NCBI GenBank assembly: GCA_958496175.1
Contig: OY292276.1
Span: 31,826,449-31,890,448 of the forward strand
Reading direction: 5' to 3'
From: Sisyra terminalis
Taxonomy: Eukaryota > Arthropoda > Insecta > Neuroptera > Sisyridae
DNA length: 64,000 nt
Position numbers and translations under genes: made by a program. The notes below the pieces were generated by a model, which did no database searches, had not been told where the DNA came from, and worked only from the letters and a program-made list of their open reading frames with translations. Each line of letters starts with the position of its first letter. Positions within the stretch are counted from its first letter, which is position 1. Below, one piece after another: positions 48,783 to 61,259 of this stretch.

Positions 48783-49499
48783 ATATTAAAAGTATTAAAT
48801 TTTATAACATTATGATTGTTAGAATGAAAATCTTACTTGTCTTAATATCTTTATAGTTTGGTGTTTAAGCAGATGAAAAATAGCTGAAGTATATAATAGA
48901 AGATTAAAATTAATACATCTATTTTTAAAAAACAAATAAAAGTGGAACTATCATTTTGACTATATTAAAATAAAGTACAAATTTTTGTCATCCTAAAGGA
49001 ATGTGTAGTAAAACATAATAAGATACGTTTATTCTTTGTTGAAAATGTGAATAAAAGTTTACGTTTATTAGGTTAGATCTCGAGTTTAGCACCGCTTCAT
49101 GATTGGTTGCTACTCAGTGGTCTCATACATAAGTGAGTTTCTTTTGCATTTCCTATTGTTAGTTAACTGGTTTAAGTACTACATGCAAATAAAGTTTTTC
49201 CTCTTATATAAAAATTTCAAAATTAGGTAGTTATTATTTTATAAAAAAAAAAACGATTTTTACCTCGCTTTTATTAGATCACTTTGTTGTAACTATGGAT
49301 TAGAACTTAAAAATGTATAAAAAGCAACAGAAGTATCTATTGCTAGAGTAAAGTAACTTCATAGAAACTAGTCATTCTTAGAAATAATGGTTATTTGAAT
49401 AAATGGATTCAAAGACATAACTTTCAATAAAAACAAGATTTAGCTAAAATTCCATAAATACATTACTATAACAAATTACAAATAACACTTAGATTAAAT
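48783..49499. other. AT-rich DNA, nothing recognised
   Basis: No frames or repeats recognised. A cagtggtctcatac string at 49115-49128 recalls a hAT end but has no partner. Confidence 0.5.
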
Positions 49500-50115
49500 T
49501 GTCCACATCATCATACATTTGAATTGTGTGCTATGTCGTTAAGGTCTTGAAGTATTAAACGTAGCTTTTTTTCGGTTTTTAGGATTCATTGGAACAGTAA
49601 CAAATAGCTTTTCCAGGAATTGCGTCGATATGTTTGTATATTGTGGTTTTGTGCACCACATGTAACCCGTTATTAATGTAAAATTTCGATTATTATATAA
49701 AAATGCTTTTAGTCGCTTGTAGTTAACTTTGGTGTGACGTTACCTGATCCACGCCATGTTAAAAACTTCGTCATGGAGTATACTCTTTTAAAATAAACTT
49801 TTCTATTGTTTTTTATCTCAAATTAATTCTTTCTTTAAGTCTACTGGTGGCCGAGTGGTTAAGGTGCCCGCTCCAAAATTGTTAGGAATTGAGTGCGAAT
49901 CTCATGACAAGCAAATTTTCGATATTTCTTGAGATACTGATTTTTATTAACCCTTGAGTCGCTTAATACTGTAGTAGTGATAGAGCGACGATATATAAGT
50001 ATAAAATAATAAAAAAGAGGTCTTTAAAAAATATTAATGTAATCTGCATTTTATGTTACCATAAATTAAACAAAACTATTTTTCTGTAGTAGACAAACAC
50101 CCTATTATCAGGTTT
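49500..50115 (+). repeat. Repeat family D, copy 1, interrupted by a SINE
   Basis: Matches 61260-61655 in the same orientation: atttgaattgtgt / atttgaattattt, attcattggaaca, ttgtggt, agtcgcttg, tactttggtgtgacgt (ttaactttggtgtgacgt here) and, after the SINE, gcattttatgttaccat / gtattttatgccacagt plus tttttctgtagtaga / tttttcagtagtata. The SINE occupies 49839-50020. The origin of D is unknown to me. Confidence 0.7.
49839..50020 (+). mobile_element. tRNA-derived SINE, copy 2
   Basis: The head has a perfect box A (tggccgagtgg, 49849-49859) and a good box B-like segment (gagtgcgaatctc, 49891-49903). The head resembles tRNA-Ser/Leu. The body matches copy 1 (taacccttgagtcgctta, then gagcgacgatatataag) and the tail is ataaaataataaaaaa. 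The heptamer tctttaa at 49832-49838 and 50021-50027 is the likely target duplication. It interrupts repeat D, whose other copy at 61.3-61.65 kb is uninterrupted. It is not a functional tRNA: the acceptor and anticodon arms do not fold and no CCA-side pairing is present. Confidence 0.85.
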
Positions 50116-51116
50116 AAGTTTATAAATATTACATTATGACCCAAAGCTAACTATACTCCTTTCTACTGCCCGACCACAGGCAAAGGGTAGCTCCGTTAAC
50201 TATTAGGTCATTACAGGGTTTTCATTACTGGTTCGTTCGTCTATAATAATTAATCATTGCTCCCCATTCAATAACACTGGGGGCGAATGGTAAAAGAGAT
50301 AATGAGAAAGAGAAAAACGGTTCAAAGTCTTATTCCCGAAATATTGAAACTAAACTATTTCTGTGTATTGGACCTAATAACCGGCCATTGTGGTCTGATA
50401 ATATACTTTTTCATTATAGAGATACTCTATAGAGAGATTCTCAATGTGCACATTTTGTTAAACATACAGTTAAATTGATAGATTTGATCTATCCTCAATA
50501 TTAATATAATTAATATCAATATCAATATATTATATCCGCAATATTAAGATAAGGTGGCGAACTAAGAAACTGGAGGTGTTGATTAATTTCAGTGCTAAGC
50601 AAGTAGAATGGCCTCGAAATTATTGGTCGCTGATAATTTATCAGCTTTAAAGAAAAAAAAAGAATACTACAAGACAAAATTAAAAAAAAGAAACGATTGG
50701 AATCTTGCCACTTTCCAGAAAAAAAAATAGATTCCTCCTGAAGGACCACGTTAGAAAACAAAAACCAAAAAATATAATAATCAATCATTAACGTTCATTT
50801 ATTTTATCATAGTTTATAAATTACTTTAGTTAGCAAATAAGACTCCTTCACTTTGTCTTGATATTACAATTCATAACTAACAAACTTTACCGAAACTTTA
50901 TAACCTCATAGGTATTTGCGAATATTTCTCAATCTAAAATTAATTACAAAACAATTATTCTAGGTTCGATATTTGGTACTCGTATCCTTTCGAGTCATTT
51001 CATATGAAATCAACTTTGAATTAAAAAGTGTACCGCATGACTTTTGATTTGAAAAAAAAATAATATGATAATATTATTTGGGATATTGAACTATTAAAGG
51101 CTGTTTATTTTATTGC
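50116..51116. other. AT-rich DNA, no gene recognised
   Basis: Frames of 63 and 88 codons (50287-50478 plus; 50522-50788 minus) lack motifs. Nothing else recognised. Confidence 0.5.
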
Positions 51117-51350
51117 TTGATTTTTTACTGGTACTCATCCAAGGATAGTCTTATTTTAACCCCTCAAGAAATGTATAGTTTTTGTGAAAAGCAAATTCCG
51201 ACGATTAAATTATTTTTCGTGACGAAGTCGGAAGTTGATGCTGCTGAGGTGTATTTATCAGATAGATTCAAAGATGTAAAAACATTGAAAAAACCAAGAT
51301 CTTTCCATCGCTTTATCCCAATTTCAAATAATAAATTAAAAGTTCAATGA
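51117..51350 (+). CDS. Unidentified 77-codon open frame, possibly a transposon fragment
   Basis: Unlike most frames here, this one has a balanced, protein-like composition. It is mixed hydrophobic and charged, with LTPQEMYSFCEKQIPTIKLF, then FFVTKSEVDAAEVYLSDRF and KPRSFHRFIPI. The pattern (a helix, a 'RF' turn and an RSFHRFIP motif) gives me the impression of a conserved domain seen in insect repeat-associated proteins, but I cannot name a family. It starts without a convincing Kozak context and has no visible intron borders. After its stop the DNA reads on for a few codons in frame (CSTSENSEIVNI), so it may be a cut-off fragment of a longer gene. Confidence 0.3.
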   Translation: MIFYWYSSKDSLILTPQEMYSFCEKQIPTIKLFFVTKSEVDAAEVYLSDRFKDVKTLKKPRSFHRFIPISNNKLKVQ

Positions 51351-53861
51351 TGTTCAACCTCAGAAAATTCCGAAATAGTAAATATTTGCAATTATAAATA
51401 ATTTATACCAATGTTCATCAAAATAAATACCTAACTTTAAATATTTTATCTTTTATTTTATAATTTTATACAAAATTGACATAATTTTTACAATTTAAAT
51501 AAATTTTATATACTTCTACAAATAATAAGGCTCATAATCATCTATTTAGAATTTTTGGAAAAATGATACTTAAAAAAAAAACATATTTTCAACAGAAGTG
51601 AAAATAACAGAATGGTACTAGCTGGACATGATTAACAAAGTAAAGTTTATATTTTATGAAAATATTGAATTTTTATTTTTTCCTTCACATAACTTTTTTT
51701 TTGGCGTGAAAGTTGAGCGTTTTTCAAAATATTCAGTTTTAGTGTTTTTTTTTTACAAAATACATTTTTTTACGACTATTCTGTCTTTTGTATAGACTAT
51801 AGATCATACAACGCACCCTATTCGTTGAATTCATATGGAATGACTCTTTCGTAAAACAAAATCCAAAATATTTGTTTTTGTATATATAGATATATAATTA
51901 GAAATGACCGATTCTCCGTTTCTGTAGTAATTTAATATATATTTTTTGATTTAAAACATTTTATGAGAATCTTTTTAAATTTTACATTTAATAAAAATAA
52001 CAAATTTATTTCAATTAAAGTTTGAAGTGGTTTCAAGTAGGTACTTCTCTATTATAATATATGAAACAGAATTTGCATTGTATTGCTATGATAACGTCTC
52101 TTGCCATTTTCTTTCTAAAATAAAGTCTCTTTAATATTCAACTACTAAATTCCGTTTTTAGACTTATTATGTCTACAAAGTTAGTAAGTATCTTATAAGT
52201 TTGTACATATCACCACAGTATATTTTTTCATTCTTCTTTTTTTCAGACGAAATTCTATACTGTAGCGTCTAAAAATTATATGTTTAAACAATTGGAAATA
52301 TCGGTTTACTTTGCAAAAGTATCACGTTATTGAGTATAAGGTAAATAAATAAATGACTATCGTTGAAACAAATGCAGACAAAACAGTATACATGTACAAT
52401 AAATAGAATTTCAAGGGATCGTTTCTTATTCGTTCGTCTTTTATCTGCTGTCGTACTTGGTATTTCTCTAAATACAAAGTTAAATAAATAGAGAGACATT
52501 ACAAACAAATTAATCACTAAACTCCCATATATAAACCTTAAATCTCTCTGTATCTCACTATTCACCCTATGATAGGACTAACGTTGTCGAGTCATAAAGA
52601 TTCAGACGACAACTTGATCTTTATTTCGTGTATTGTTTATAAATTAAATATTTGTGTGCGAATATACGATAGAGCAGTTTATTTTTTCATCAAACATGAA
52701 AGGTATAACAATGTCGCGTTGATATTTGCGGGGTAGAGTGATATTTCCAGAAAGCAATTCGTCAGACGTAAATGAACAAACAAAATGGATCTTTTTCAAT
52801 GCCTAAAGTGAAATTGGAAGAAGATGAGACGCACATTTGTTATTATTTGTAAATAAGCCGGTTGAGGTGATGAAACGTTCGAAACGTAAGGGTAAGGGGT
52901 TGTTCGATATATAGGCGATACTCTGCGGGGTAAATTAGAATCTACGACTGTGTTATTGTAAATTTTATTTCCATGTGGCAATTGTCACGTTTAAATATTC
53001 GAAAATTTAATGCTAAATAATGATGAAAACATGATCGTAAAAATACGGTGCTCCCGGTTCATATATAATTCAATCATATTATTTTTATACAAAAATTCTC
53101 GTGTCGTAAAGATGATATAATTTATATGCGTGCTTGGAAAATATTAAACACAATTTTAATTTTTAAGTCTAGACGTTTATGTGAATAAATTTGCTTTTTA
53201 TTTAAGTTTAGTATACCTACTGTATTATTACATTTTATTAACTCTTAATTTCAAAGGATTTTAAAACGTTTTAATTAAATGTAATGTGTTAAAACATTAA
53301 AGAAGATTTTAATTTTTTTTATTCACTTACTTATTATTATCAGGACTACTTACATTTACTCTAATTATTATTCACTTTTCTTCGGAGAAAGAACGCAGAT
53401 TTGTATTACCTGCAAAAAAAGAAAAACCGTGAAGTTAAAGAAATTAATTTTTAGAAACTTTGACTTTTGCAAATTTTGTGACATTACATATTATATCTGG
53501 GTACATAGAATGTGACGAGCACATGTTTTGCATATTTTTCTCTTTCCATTTCGTTCCGATCTTTTTGTAGCAACTATGTTCTTTTGAAGATTATTGCGAC
53601 AGCGCTAATGTAAAAGACATAACGATGTTTGTGTTCTGGAAAAAAATTGACATTCTAAACTGTTTGATGTCGGTTGAAGTAAAACGAAAATTATTTTAAA
53701 TATTTCAAATCTAATTAAATTGAGAATAACTCTTGTTTCAAAATAGAAATCATATTAATTAAAAAGTTGCACACTTTTAGTGAGAAAGTTGTAATTAAGT
53801 TGATTTAACATATTATAAAGTTGGGTTTTTCGTTAAGACCATCAAATACTGAAAATAAAAG
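51351..53861. other. AT-rich DNA, no gene recognised
   Basis: Frames of 93 and 61 codons on the minus strand (52284-52565, 52796-52981) have no motifs. At 52870-52892 gtgatgaaacgttcgaaacg resembles a collapsed Penelope tail block (TGATGA...GAAAC) but lacks a stem II. No repeat-family copies were noticed. Confidence 0.5.
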
Positions 53862-55020
53862 TAAAAAAACGATATTATGATTTATTAAATTTTCAATTAA
53901 TGTATGCTTTTAAACAAATAACATGATAAGTGAGAGTTGTTTTCATGAGTTCATTGGGTTTTTGATCAAATAAATAAATAAAAAATCACTTTTGACCATA
54001 AAATCCAAACTTATCAACAAGTATGTTAGAAGCATCAATTATCTAATTTTAATCATGTATGGTATAGAAAGACCATATTCTTCAGATAGCTGCATAATAG
54101 ATGCGTAATTTTATCTAAAAGATAAATTTCACTATCTTGGTGTAAAAATAGACCCTTAATGTCTTAAAACTATGAATATTTTCCAATAAAATTCAATCCT
54201 TTAAAATCAAACTTAAGCAAATACAATAAGGCAGTGTGATTAAGTTTAGGTTTATAATAAGTAAAAACGATATTTTAATTTATTAAATTGGCAATGTATT
54301 TATACTAAGTAAAAAGTACAGTTAATAGGAATTATTTTATTAGTCCGTTAATTTTTTAAATTAAGAAAACACAAAATTCTCTTTTTACCATTGAACTAAT
54401 TCATTTAATATATCAGACAGTAAAATATAACTATTACTAGTATCATTAGTTTTTTAAAAATTCTTTATTAAAAGTTGGTAATTCCACTCATAAGTAGATA
54501 CAGGCCTAAGATGTATCTTTAGGATAGCTATTAAATAGTTTAAATTTTATCTGTTAGATAAACCCAATATATATCTTAGGTCACAATTCTTAGGTGAACA
54601 TACGCATGTTTTCTTTCGCCTCCAGATATAATTTTATCTAGAAGATAAATGTCACTATTTAGATTAGTGTTTCATAACCTAGGATGCTTGCACACTTAGG
54701 GGTGCGGGAAGATATTTTTGGACGTGTGGGAGAAGCCCGAAACAAAATAAATTAAGTCATTTTTGATAATAAGTTTCACAAAAATCTAATTTTTAAACCA
54801 ATAAATATTTTTCAATGAGGTGCGAACACGTTTTTTCTAATTCAAAGGGGTGCGGCTTACTTATAATATTAAGAAACACTGATCTTAATATATTTATACA
54901 GACCCTTAATGTTTTAAAAACAAAAATATTTTCCGATAAAATTCAATCCTTTAAAATCAAACTAAAGCATTTACAATATGACAGTGGGATTTATTTGACG
55001 TTTATAACATACAAATTCTT
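53862..55020 (+). repeat. Tandem duplication of about 0.4 kb, second copy expanded
   Basis: Copy 1 runs from about 53862 and copy 2 from about 54256. Both start agtaaaa(aa)acgatatt..atttattaaatt, both contain aattttatcta(a/g)aagataaat and gacccttaatg(t/c)(t/c)ttaaaa, and both end near attttcc(a/g)ataaaattc, aatcctttaaaatcaaact and a (g/a)cagtg(t/g)gatt..tttataa segment. Copy 2 is longer because of a 217-bp hAT MITE (54665-54881) and about 140 bp containing a small hairpin (cctaagatgtat against atatatcttagg, 54507-54582). Confidence 0.75.
54657..54889. mobile_element. hAT MITE, 217 bp
   Basis: The element 54665-54881 begins tagtgtttcataacct and ends, on the other strand, cagtgtttcttaa. Subterminal gcacacttaggggtgcg and the inverted partner rich in cgcacccc strengthen the pairing. 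The flanks atttagat and atcttaat are an imperfect 8-bp pair. The paralogous DNA of copy 1 of the duplication has no insert at this point (atcttggt, 54134-54141, between cact and gtaaaaatagaccc), which defines the insertion independently. No coding capacity. Confidence 0.8.
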
Positions 55021-55451
55021 CTTTAGAGATCTTTTTAATGTTTCTTGAAAAAAACAACGGTCATTAGCGACTACGTAGTAAATAAAAATACGTGGACAGG
55101 GAAATACTGAAAATTTTCCGATTCTGAAAATCACGTGATTTAGGAATCTTTTTGATGTTTTTAAAATCCTATAAATAAATACAAAATGGACAATTTTGTC
55201 CCAATTTATATTACTTTTAATAATGTTATTTTAAATTAAGGTACTTGTCTCCCAATTAATAATAGTTGAAAGCTAAACGAGTTCAATTTTTAAGGTATGT
55301 TTAAGTTCTCTCAATCGTTTTTAGCAGAGGTTTTCAGAAGTGTTGTGAAATTTGTACTATATTTTAGAATAGTTTGATTCTTTTTAAAATCTTTACTAGT
55401 TTCAACTACAGAACTCTTCTTTTCAATTAGTCTCTTTCAAGTCTTCCTATA
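55021..55451. other. AT-rich DNA, nothing recognised
   Basis: About 430 bp without frame or repeat relationship. Confidence 0.5.
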
Positions 55452-55580
55452 TATTTATTTTATATCATTGCTTTATAAAAGTCACGGTTTTTAAGCAACT
55501 TTAGAGCTAATTTGCACGAGAATTGAATTCATTACCTACCAGTTTCGGAGCGGCCACCTTAAACAACTTGGCTACCTTAG
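55452..55580 (-). mobile_element. tRNA-derived SINE, copy 3 (degenerate)
   Basis: On the minus strand: ctaaggtagccaagttgttt and aaggtggccgctcc (head, box A changed to tagccaagttg), gaattcaattctcg (box B-like), then tctaaagttgctta and aaccgtgacttttataaagc with aatgatataaa, parallel to the body of copy 1. It is shorter and more diverged than copies 1 and 2. No target duplication was found. Confidence 0.65.
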
Positions 55581-56224
55581 TATTTACTAACTCATAGCAA
55601 TATGTAACACAGTTGTAAGTTATATCATTATACTCTCTTTCAAGTATATATTGACAAAAACAGAAAGCTTAAAAATCTGATTAAAATTATTCAGATTTTC
55701 TTACATTCAAAAGAGTTATGCTTTTCAATGCTACATTAATAAGTATTTGTCGATTACGAAAGTTTTAAACAAGATTATTATTAATCTTGTATTAAATGAG
55801 CTTTTCATCAATTTTCAATTATATTATTAATTACTTTTCCATTCAAAGTTTTAGTTTATTTTTATTACTTCAAATATATAATTAATAATCCCAGGTTTAA
55901 CTAGTTAACAAGTAATTAGTGCAAATAAAAATAAATAAAATCGAATGATGACATTGCAATACTTTGAACATAAGACCTCTAATTAATATGGAAAAACAAT
56001 AATACCTAGAATTTAAATCAAAATGATAATTAAACCTGACAATGAATCGATTTTTTAAATTCATCTAAACACAGAAAATAAGAAGTATAATCCTTCAATA
56101 TACTGAGCATTTCGCGTTTTTTATAATGCAAACAGTGTAGTAATGTTACGTAAGGAGTGATTCTTTATTAAAAAAAAAAAAACAATTACTTCAAGAAGAA
56201 GTTATTAATAAATATATTGTGGCC
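55581..56224. other. AT-rich DNA, nothing recognised
   Basis: No frames above background and no repeat relationship noticed. Confidence 0.5.
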
Positions 56225-56287
56225 GACTATACCACTAGCCTCAGCTAAATTTAGAGTGATACACTTACCACAATTTGGGAAACACTG
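56225..56287 (-). mobile_element. Solitary hAT-like terminus
   Basis: Read inward from 56287 on the minus strand: cagtgtttcccaaattgtgg then taagtgtatcac, a CAGTGTTTCCCAA-type hAT end. No matching left end at a sensible distance was found, so this may be the remaining tip of a deleted element. It differs inside from the 54.7-kb MITE. Confidence 0.4.
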
Positions 56288-56402
56288 ATATAGAAAACTA
56301 TTACGGGACAGGGAGGCGTTAAGGGTTTTTTATTTATTTTTTTCTAAAGGGAAAAATCGTAGCTGTAAGGGAAATCTAAATTCTAAAACAATGACTTTGT
56401 TT

Positions 56403-56490
56403 TTTGTTGTTATTTATCATCGCTTTATAACTACCAGGGTTCTTAGCGACTCTAAAGATAATAAAAAAACGTATAGATAATTGGGTTTTC
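56403..56490 (-). mobile_element. tRNA-derived SINE, copy 4 (5'-truncated body)
   Basis: The minus strand gives ctttagagtcgctaagaacc, ctggtagttataaagcg and atgataaataacaac, the body and tail of copy 1 (gaccctggctgttataag and cgacgataaataag). The tRNA head is absent, as common for 5'-truncated SINE inserts. Confidence 0.7.
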
Positions 56491-58639
56491 GAGCAAACAA
56501 TTTTTTTATCATAAATCGAAAGATTTTTTATTGTTTTCCTTGTTTTTGTTCAAAAGTTACAAGAACTTAAAAATAATTATTTTAACTAACTAAAAACACC
56601 AAAAATATATCGACAATTCCCGGACAACCGTGTGACGTTACGTTTTGATTATCATCAATATATAATCATAAATTTGTATTTCTTTAGAAATAACAATTAT
56701 TAAAAAAATTGTGCTTGTTTTATACCGTCGTGTACGAATAATATAAAAACAACACTTCAAAAAGTGCGCCGAACAAATCCTAAAATAATATTATTTTTTG
56801 CTATGACGATCACTTCGATGTAGGTATTATGAAATTATATAGATATTAATATTTGTCAACAATTAACAAATTAATATTAACGTCAATCTATACATAAAAT
56901 TATTTTGTTTTTCGTGCCTGATGGATCAACGCACAGTCTAAATCGCTGACCTAAGAGATGAGAAATTTGATGCGTGTACTATTTTTATAATGTGGGCATC
57001 TAATAAGAAAGGCTTTTTGAAAATTCCTTCCCTAAAAGGGTGTAAAAGGGTCACAAAGTTTATATGGGATAATGTGTTGCCTGATCAACAATTTCTTTAG
57101 TAATTTAAATATCCTTAAACTCGAAAGATTAAGCAATTTTAAAAATTGAATAACTTTTTCAATTTGAATTTGTAATTTAAATGAGTAATTCTTTTTATTA
57201 GGGTACTTTTCGTGTTTCTTTATATACTGCATTAAAACCAAATATGAAATAACATAGATATTAGCTTCAATAAATATAAAAACAAGAACAATTTGTAAAT
57301 ATTATTGAATTTTTACTCTATAGAACTTAGTAAATAACTTATTTAAAAATGCAATTCAGCCTTTTAAGCTTATGTATACGCTAAAAAATATTGCAATCAT
57401 ATTTTAAGTTTGTATTATGTAATTCGTCTATCGAAACGGAAGGATGATGGCTGGTAATTTATAAATATGTTTATATCCAATTCTGACATTAAAATTAATA
57501 CTTTTTTCTGAGAAACTCTGAATTATTACCTATTAAATACTTAATTAATTTCTACACAGTTGTTAAATGATATTGACTCTAGTATTTGTAATTAAAACCG
57601 AATATCATTTTTGAGAAAATCTATTGTTATAAATATCTATATCCACACTAGGTATATTGTCAGAAATAGTTTTTGCAAATTCTATATCACATACTGTTGA
57701 CTTGATAAAATTAAATGTCTAAATCCTCCTTTTTACTAAATTTCGGATATTATTTTACCATATACGAGTAAACATTTTTTACTTAGTACTAATGTGTTGT
57801 TCCTTTAACATATTTATAATTGACCAATAAGTGAGGAAGGTTTAAAAAATATGGTTATGTATTGTGTGCAACCAAAGAATTCCCCTTAAGTTTACATTGA
57901 GTTTCTATTATTATTTTATTTTTATTTCTTTTAAAAATTTTTTTCGTTTAGGTTGAATCAAATTCAGGCCAGAAAGATGTTATTATCGCAGAAAAGATTC
58001 TTCATTATTTAATATTTATTTATTAAAAAGTGGTAAGACAATGAAAATACAAGCAGTAATGTTGTGAATTTTACGGAATTTTGTTAACAATGGTGTCATA
58101 TAAAAGAATCTCAAAAATCTTAAGGATCCGTTTCAAAAGTAGGAAAAAATTTTTGCTTTCTTCCCAAAAAAAAATTTTGACGTAAACAAAACTGCTACTA
58201 GACTAAGGTATAGCGTGGAAACTTATTTCTACATTTTCATGTTATTTACTATCAATACCATTCATAGTACATTTAACTCTACATTTTAATACATTGAGTT
58301 AATTTAGTAACATCAATTTCAATTAAAAATTGTATTGAATTTTTAATTTAATTTTAGTTAACTACTTGTGTAACTATTATTGTATAGATATAGTGTACAC
58401 AAAAACTAGTACTTATTTTGGCCACTAGACGTCATAACCAAACCGTCATGATCAGATCCCAATTGATGTCACAAACAAGACAACTAATTTTGATACGTTT
58501 GTAGTCACGTGATTTTTTTAAAATTTTTATCGTTTCTAAAGTGACTATTACTAATTGAATGATTTTTTTTTTTAATTTTCTGCGCCGAACATCAAAATAA
58601 TTTATATATCAGCTTAAAAATACATGAAAAAATTAATGA
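56491..58639. other. AT-rich DNA, no gene recognised
   Basis: Contains a 69-codon minus frame (57032-57241), Lys/Leu-rich without motif. Nothing else recognised. Confidence 0.5.
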
Positions 58640-58745
58640 TTTTTTTCAAAAGCTCGATTAATAAAAATTTGCTTGGTATGAGATTGGACCCAGATTCAAT
58701 CAGTTCTAGTGCGGCTACCATAATAACTCAGTCGCCAATATAGAC
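58640..58745 (-). mobile_element. tRNA-derived SINE, copy 5 (head fragment)
   Basis: On the minus strand: attggcgactgagttattat (head, box A decayed), ggtagccgcactagaactg, then attgaatctgggtccaatct and catac..caagcaaattttt, matching the head and the caagcaaatttt junction of copy 2. The box B-like part is ctgggtccaatctc. The body is missing. Confidence 0.6.
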
Positions 58746-61259
58746 TAAAAGATTTCCAAGTTTGTTTCTTTACCAAAACAATTTTTTTTTAAAAACGTAT
58801 TTATTGTTTCTTTTTTGCTACATATTTGTCAAATTTCCCTTAATTTGTTCCTATAATTTCATTAATTTATCAATAAAATAATGGATTTGATAAAACAATT
58901 TGAAAATCGACCTATTGAATTAAGTACATTGAAGTTTGGAGTAAGAAACTAAATTTTTCAACACCCGAAAACTTGACTAAAAATAATTCCAAAATCAAGA
59001 GAACGTTTAATATAATTAAAACCGCATTGAAGTTTATATTTGTTTTGATCCTTCTTCTAATTTGTTACTTCTACATGAAAATTTATTTGACAGAAAAACG
59101 ATTACAATATTTTAATTTTTAAGTTAATTGGCTCAATCATGAAAGCTACAAAGCGCTCATTTACGATAAAAATCTATTTTAATCCAAATCGACTTCTAAT
59201 TCAAAGTGACAATTCGTTTTAACTTATGGCTTGAGTCCAATTTAAATTTGATACTTTTGAAACGTTTTAGTTTCATGTAAAAAATTTCCACAATCTTTAA
59301 TCAATATTTTGTCTAGAAAAAATGAACCATTCTATAAATAATGGGAGCGATAAGTAAGTAGGTATACATATTTATCTTAGAGAAATATTTCCGAAAGCTC
59401 GTTCTATTCTTATGAAGCTTCATTTTGTCGTTATTCCACTTTCATTTCGCCCTTCTTCAAACTCATTCCAGGAAAATTCTATTGCGTGTCAGTATTTGTT
59501 GTTATTATTAATGCGGTCGTTAAATATTTATAACTAACGGAATGTCTATAATGAAAGAAAAATTGTCGGTATGTGTCATCACTTTGAAATCGTTATGATG
59601 GGAGGTGCAGACTTAGGTTGACGGAGTTAGCGATGAGGACGTCATGAGAAACATAACTTCAGGAAGAAAACGTTCAGTTGTGGTAAGGGGATTAAAGACG
59701 AACCGACAATCGTTTTCGTTTTCTTCTTATCCGATTATACTTTTAATCATTACCAACCTTCATCACGGATGGATATGTACGAAGAAAAAATTACTTTAAG
59801 TCTAAAAAATAAAAAAAAATAATATAATGCAAGACAACGAAGACAATCCGAATAAATCCCAGAAAATTGAATTATTATTGTTAATTCCATTAAGTGATTC
59901 TTTTCTTCTTTTTAAAAAAAGTTTGCGAAAGTCACATTAATCTAATTATATTTAAAGAAAAATAATCTCATCAGAATTATCTTCAGGCTATTTAGAAAAT
60001 GGCAATGTATATTTTTTTTGAACTCTTAACATTTTCTTTGTGAGAAAATCAAAGATGATTTTAGTCGTTAAAGTGATGCGGCATTTTAAAGTAAATATGT
60101 TTTTGAATTTAGATGGATGGCTGGATGAGCGGCTGTGACTTTGGTTTTGTGAGATGATTGAGAAATTTAACGACCTTGCAGCTGTTGAAAGACCTAATTG
60201 CAGCAAGTGTTGACATGCTTAAATATATTCTTTAAACGACATTTGTTTCCTTTTAATACTCCCAAAAAAAAAAAAATAAAAAAATCAACCAAATTTTCAG
60301 CGGATAAATTACTATAAAATTCAATTCTTTTTGGTTAACTTGAGATAATAATGATATTTTTACTTTTCTTCCAAAAGTGCTTTTTCAAGCACTGTTAATT
60401 TCAAGGTACACATCATTATTGTTTGACACCTACAGAAACGTACAGTTAATGTATCCATTTGATACTTTTCTGGGTATTAATAATGTTATTATGTTTAATG
60501 AGAGGACCGTAATTATCATTTATCGTTATGTAAATGATGATTGGTATCGGAGTGTCGTATATATAATATATATACATTTCAAAAAGGTTATTTGTGAACC
60601 TAATTCCTAGCGTTTGTAGTCGTTATAGTGGTTAAATCATCTATTTATACAAAAGTTCTTAAGTCGCCATTTGTGACATTAATTTAGTATATAAATATCC
60701 ATGCCATTACTATCTTTTACTGTAAATTTTGTCTTTGATGTTGCGACTTATGCGCCTAGAACCATAAAATTTTGTATATAAGTAAATCAATTTTCGTTCA
60801 TTAAGATTATTTAATCCATTAATTTTGTTCATTTTACAATCGCAATCAGGAAAAATATTTCATTTGCTAGACGTAAAACGAAAATAACGTTTTCTAAAAT
60901 AAATATTTAAGAAATTATTTTTTACTTGGTAGAAATAGTCATGAAAAGACTTTTCTGTTTATTAGTAAAAATGATGACAAAATTCCTTTTTTACATTTAT
61001 ACCTTGATAAAAGAAGTTATAATTTTCAATAAAGGTGATTAATTAATATTACGGTTAGGCAAAGTATTACATATTACTTCGTAGGTAAATACTTAATAAT
61101 TGATTTAAGGAATGTTGAGATTGCACTATTGTAGAAGCACTATCGTTTTAAGTTATTTGAATAAATTAGTTCATTAAAAAAAGATTGAAAAAAAGATTAG
61201 AATCAGCAAAAATTCAATAGCTACATTATTGTAATGTATAATAAAAAAAAAACTTCCAT
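58746..61259. other. AT-rich DNA, no gene recognised
   Basis: Somewhat less AT-rich between 59440 and 59770. A 72-codon minus frame (59988-60206) and a 77-codon plus frame (60377-60610) lack motifs. Around 60615-60640 gtcgttatagtggttaaatc faintly recalls the SINE head but cannot be extended. Confidence 0.5.

Noticed and set aside
49841..49915. Possible functional tRNA-Ser/Leu gene
   Set aside because: Boxes A and B are present, but the acceptor stem and anticodon arm do not fold, and the sequence continues into the SINE body shared by four other copies.
52870..52892. Hammerhead/Penelope-like string gtgatgaaacgttcgaaacg
   Set aside because: No room for stem II between the two core parts; likely chance.
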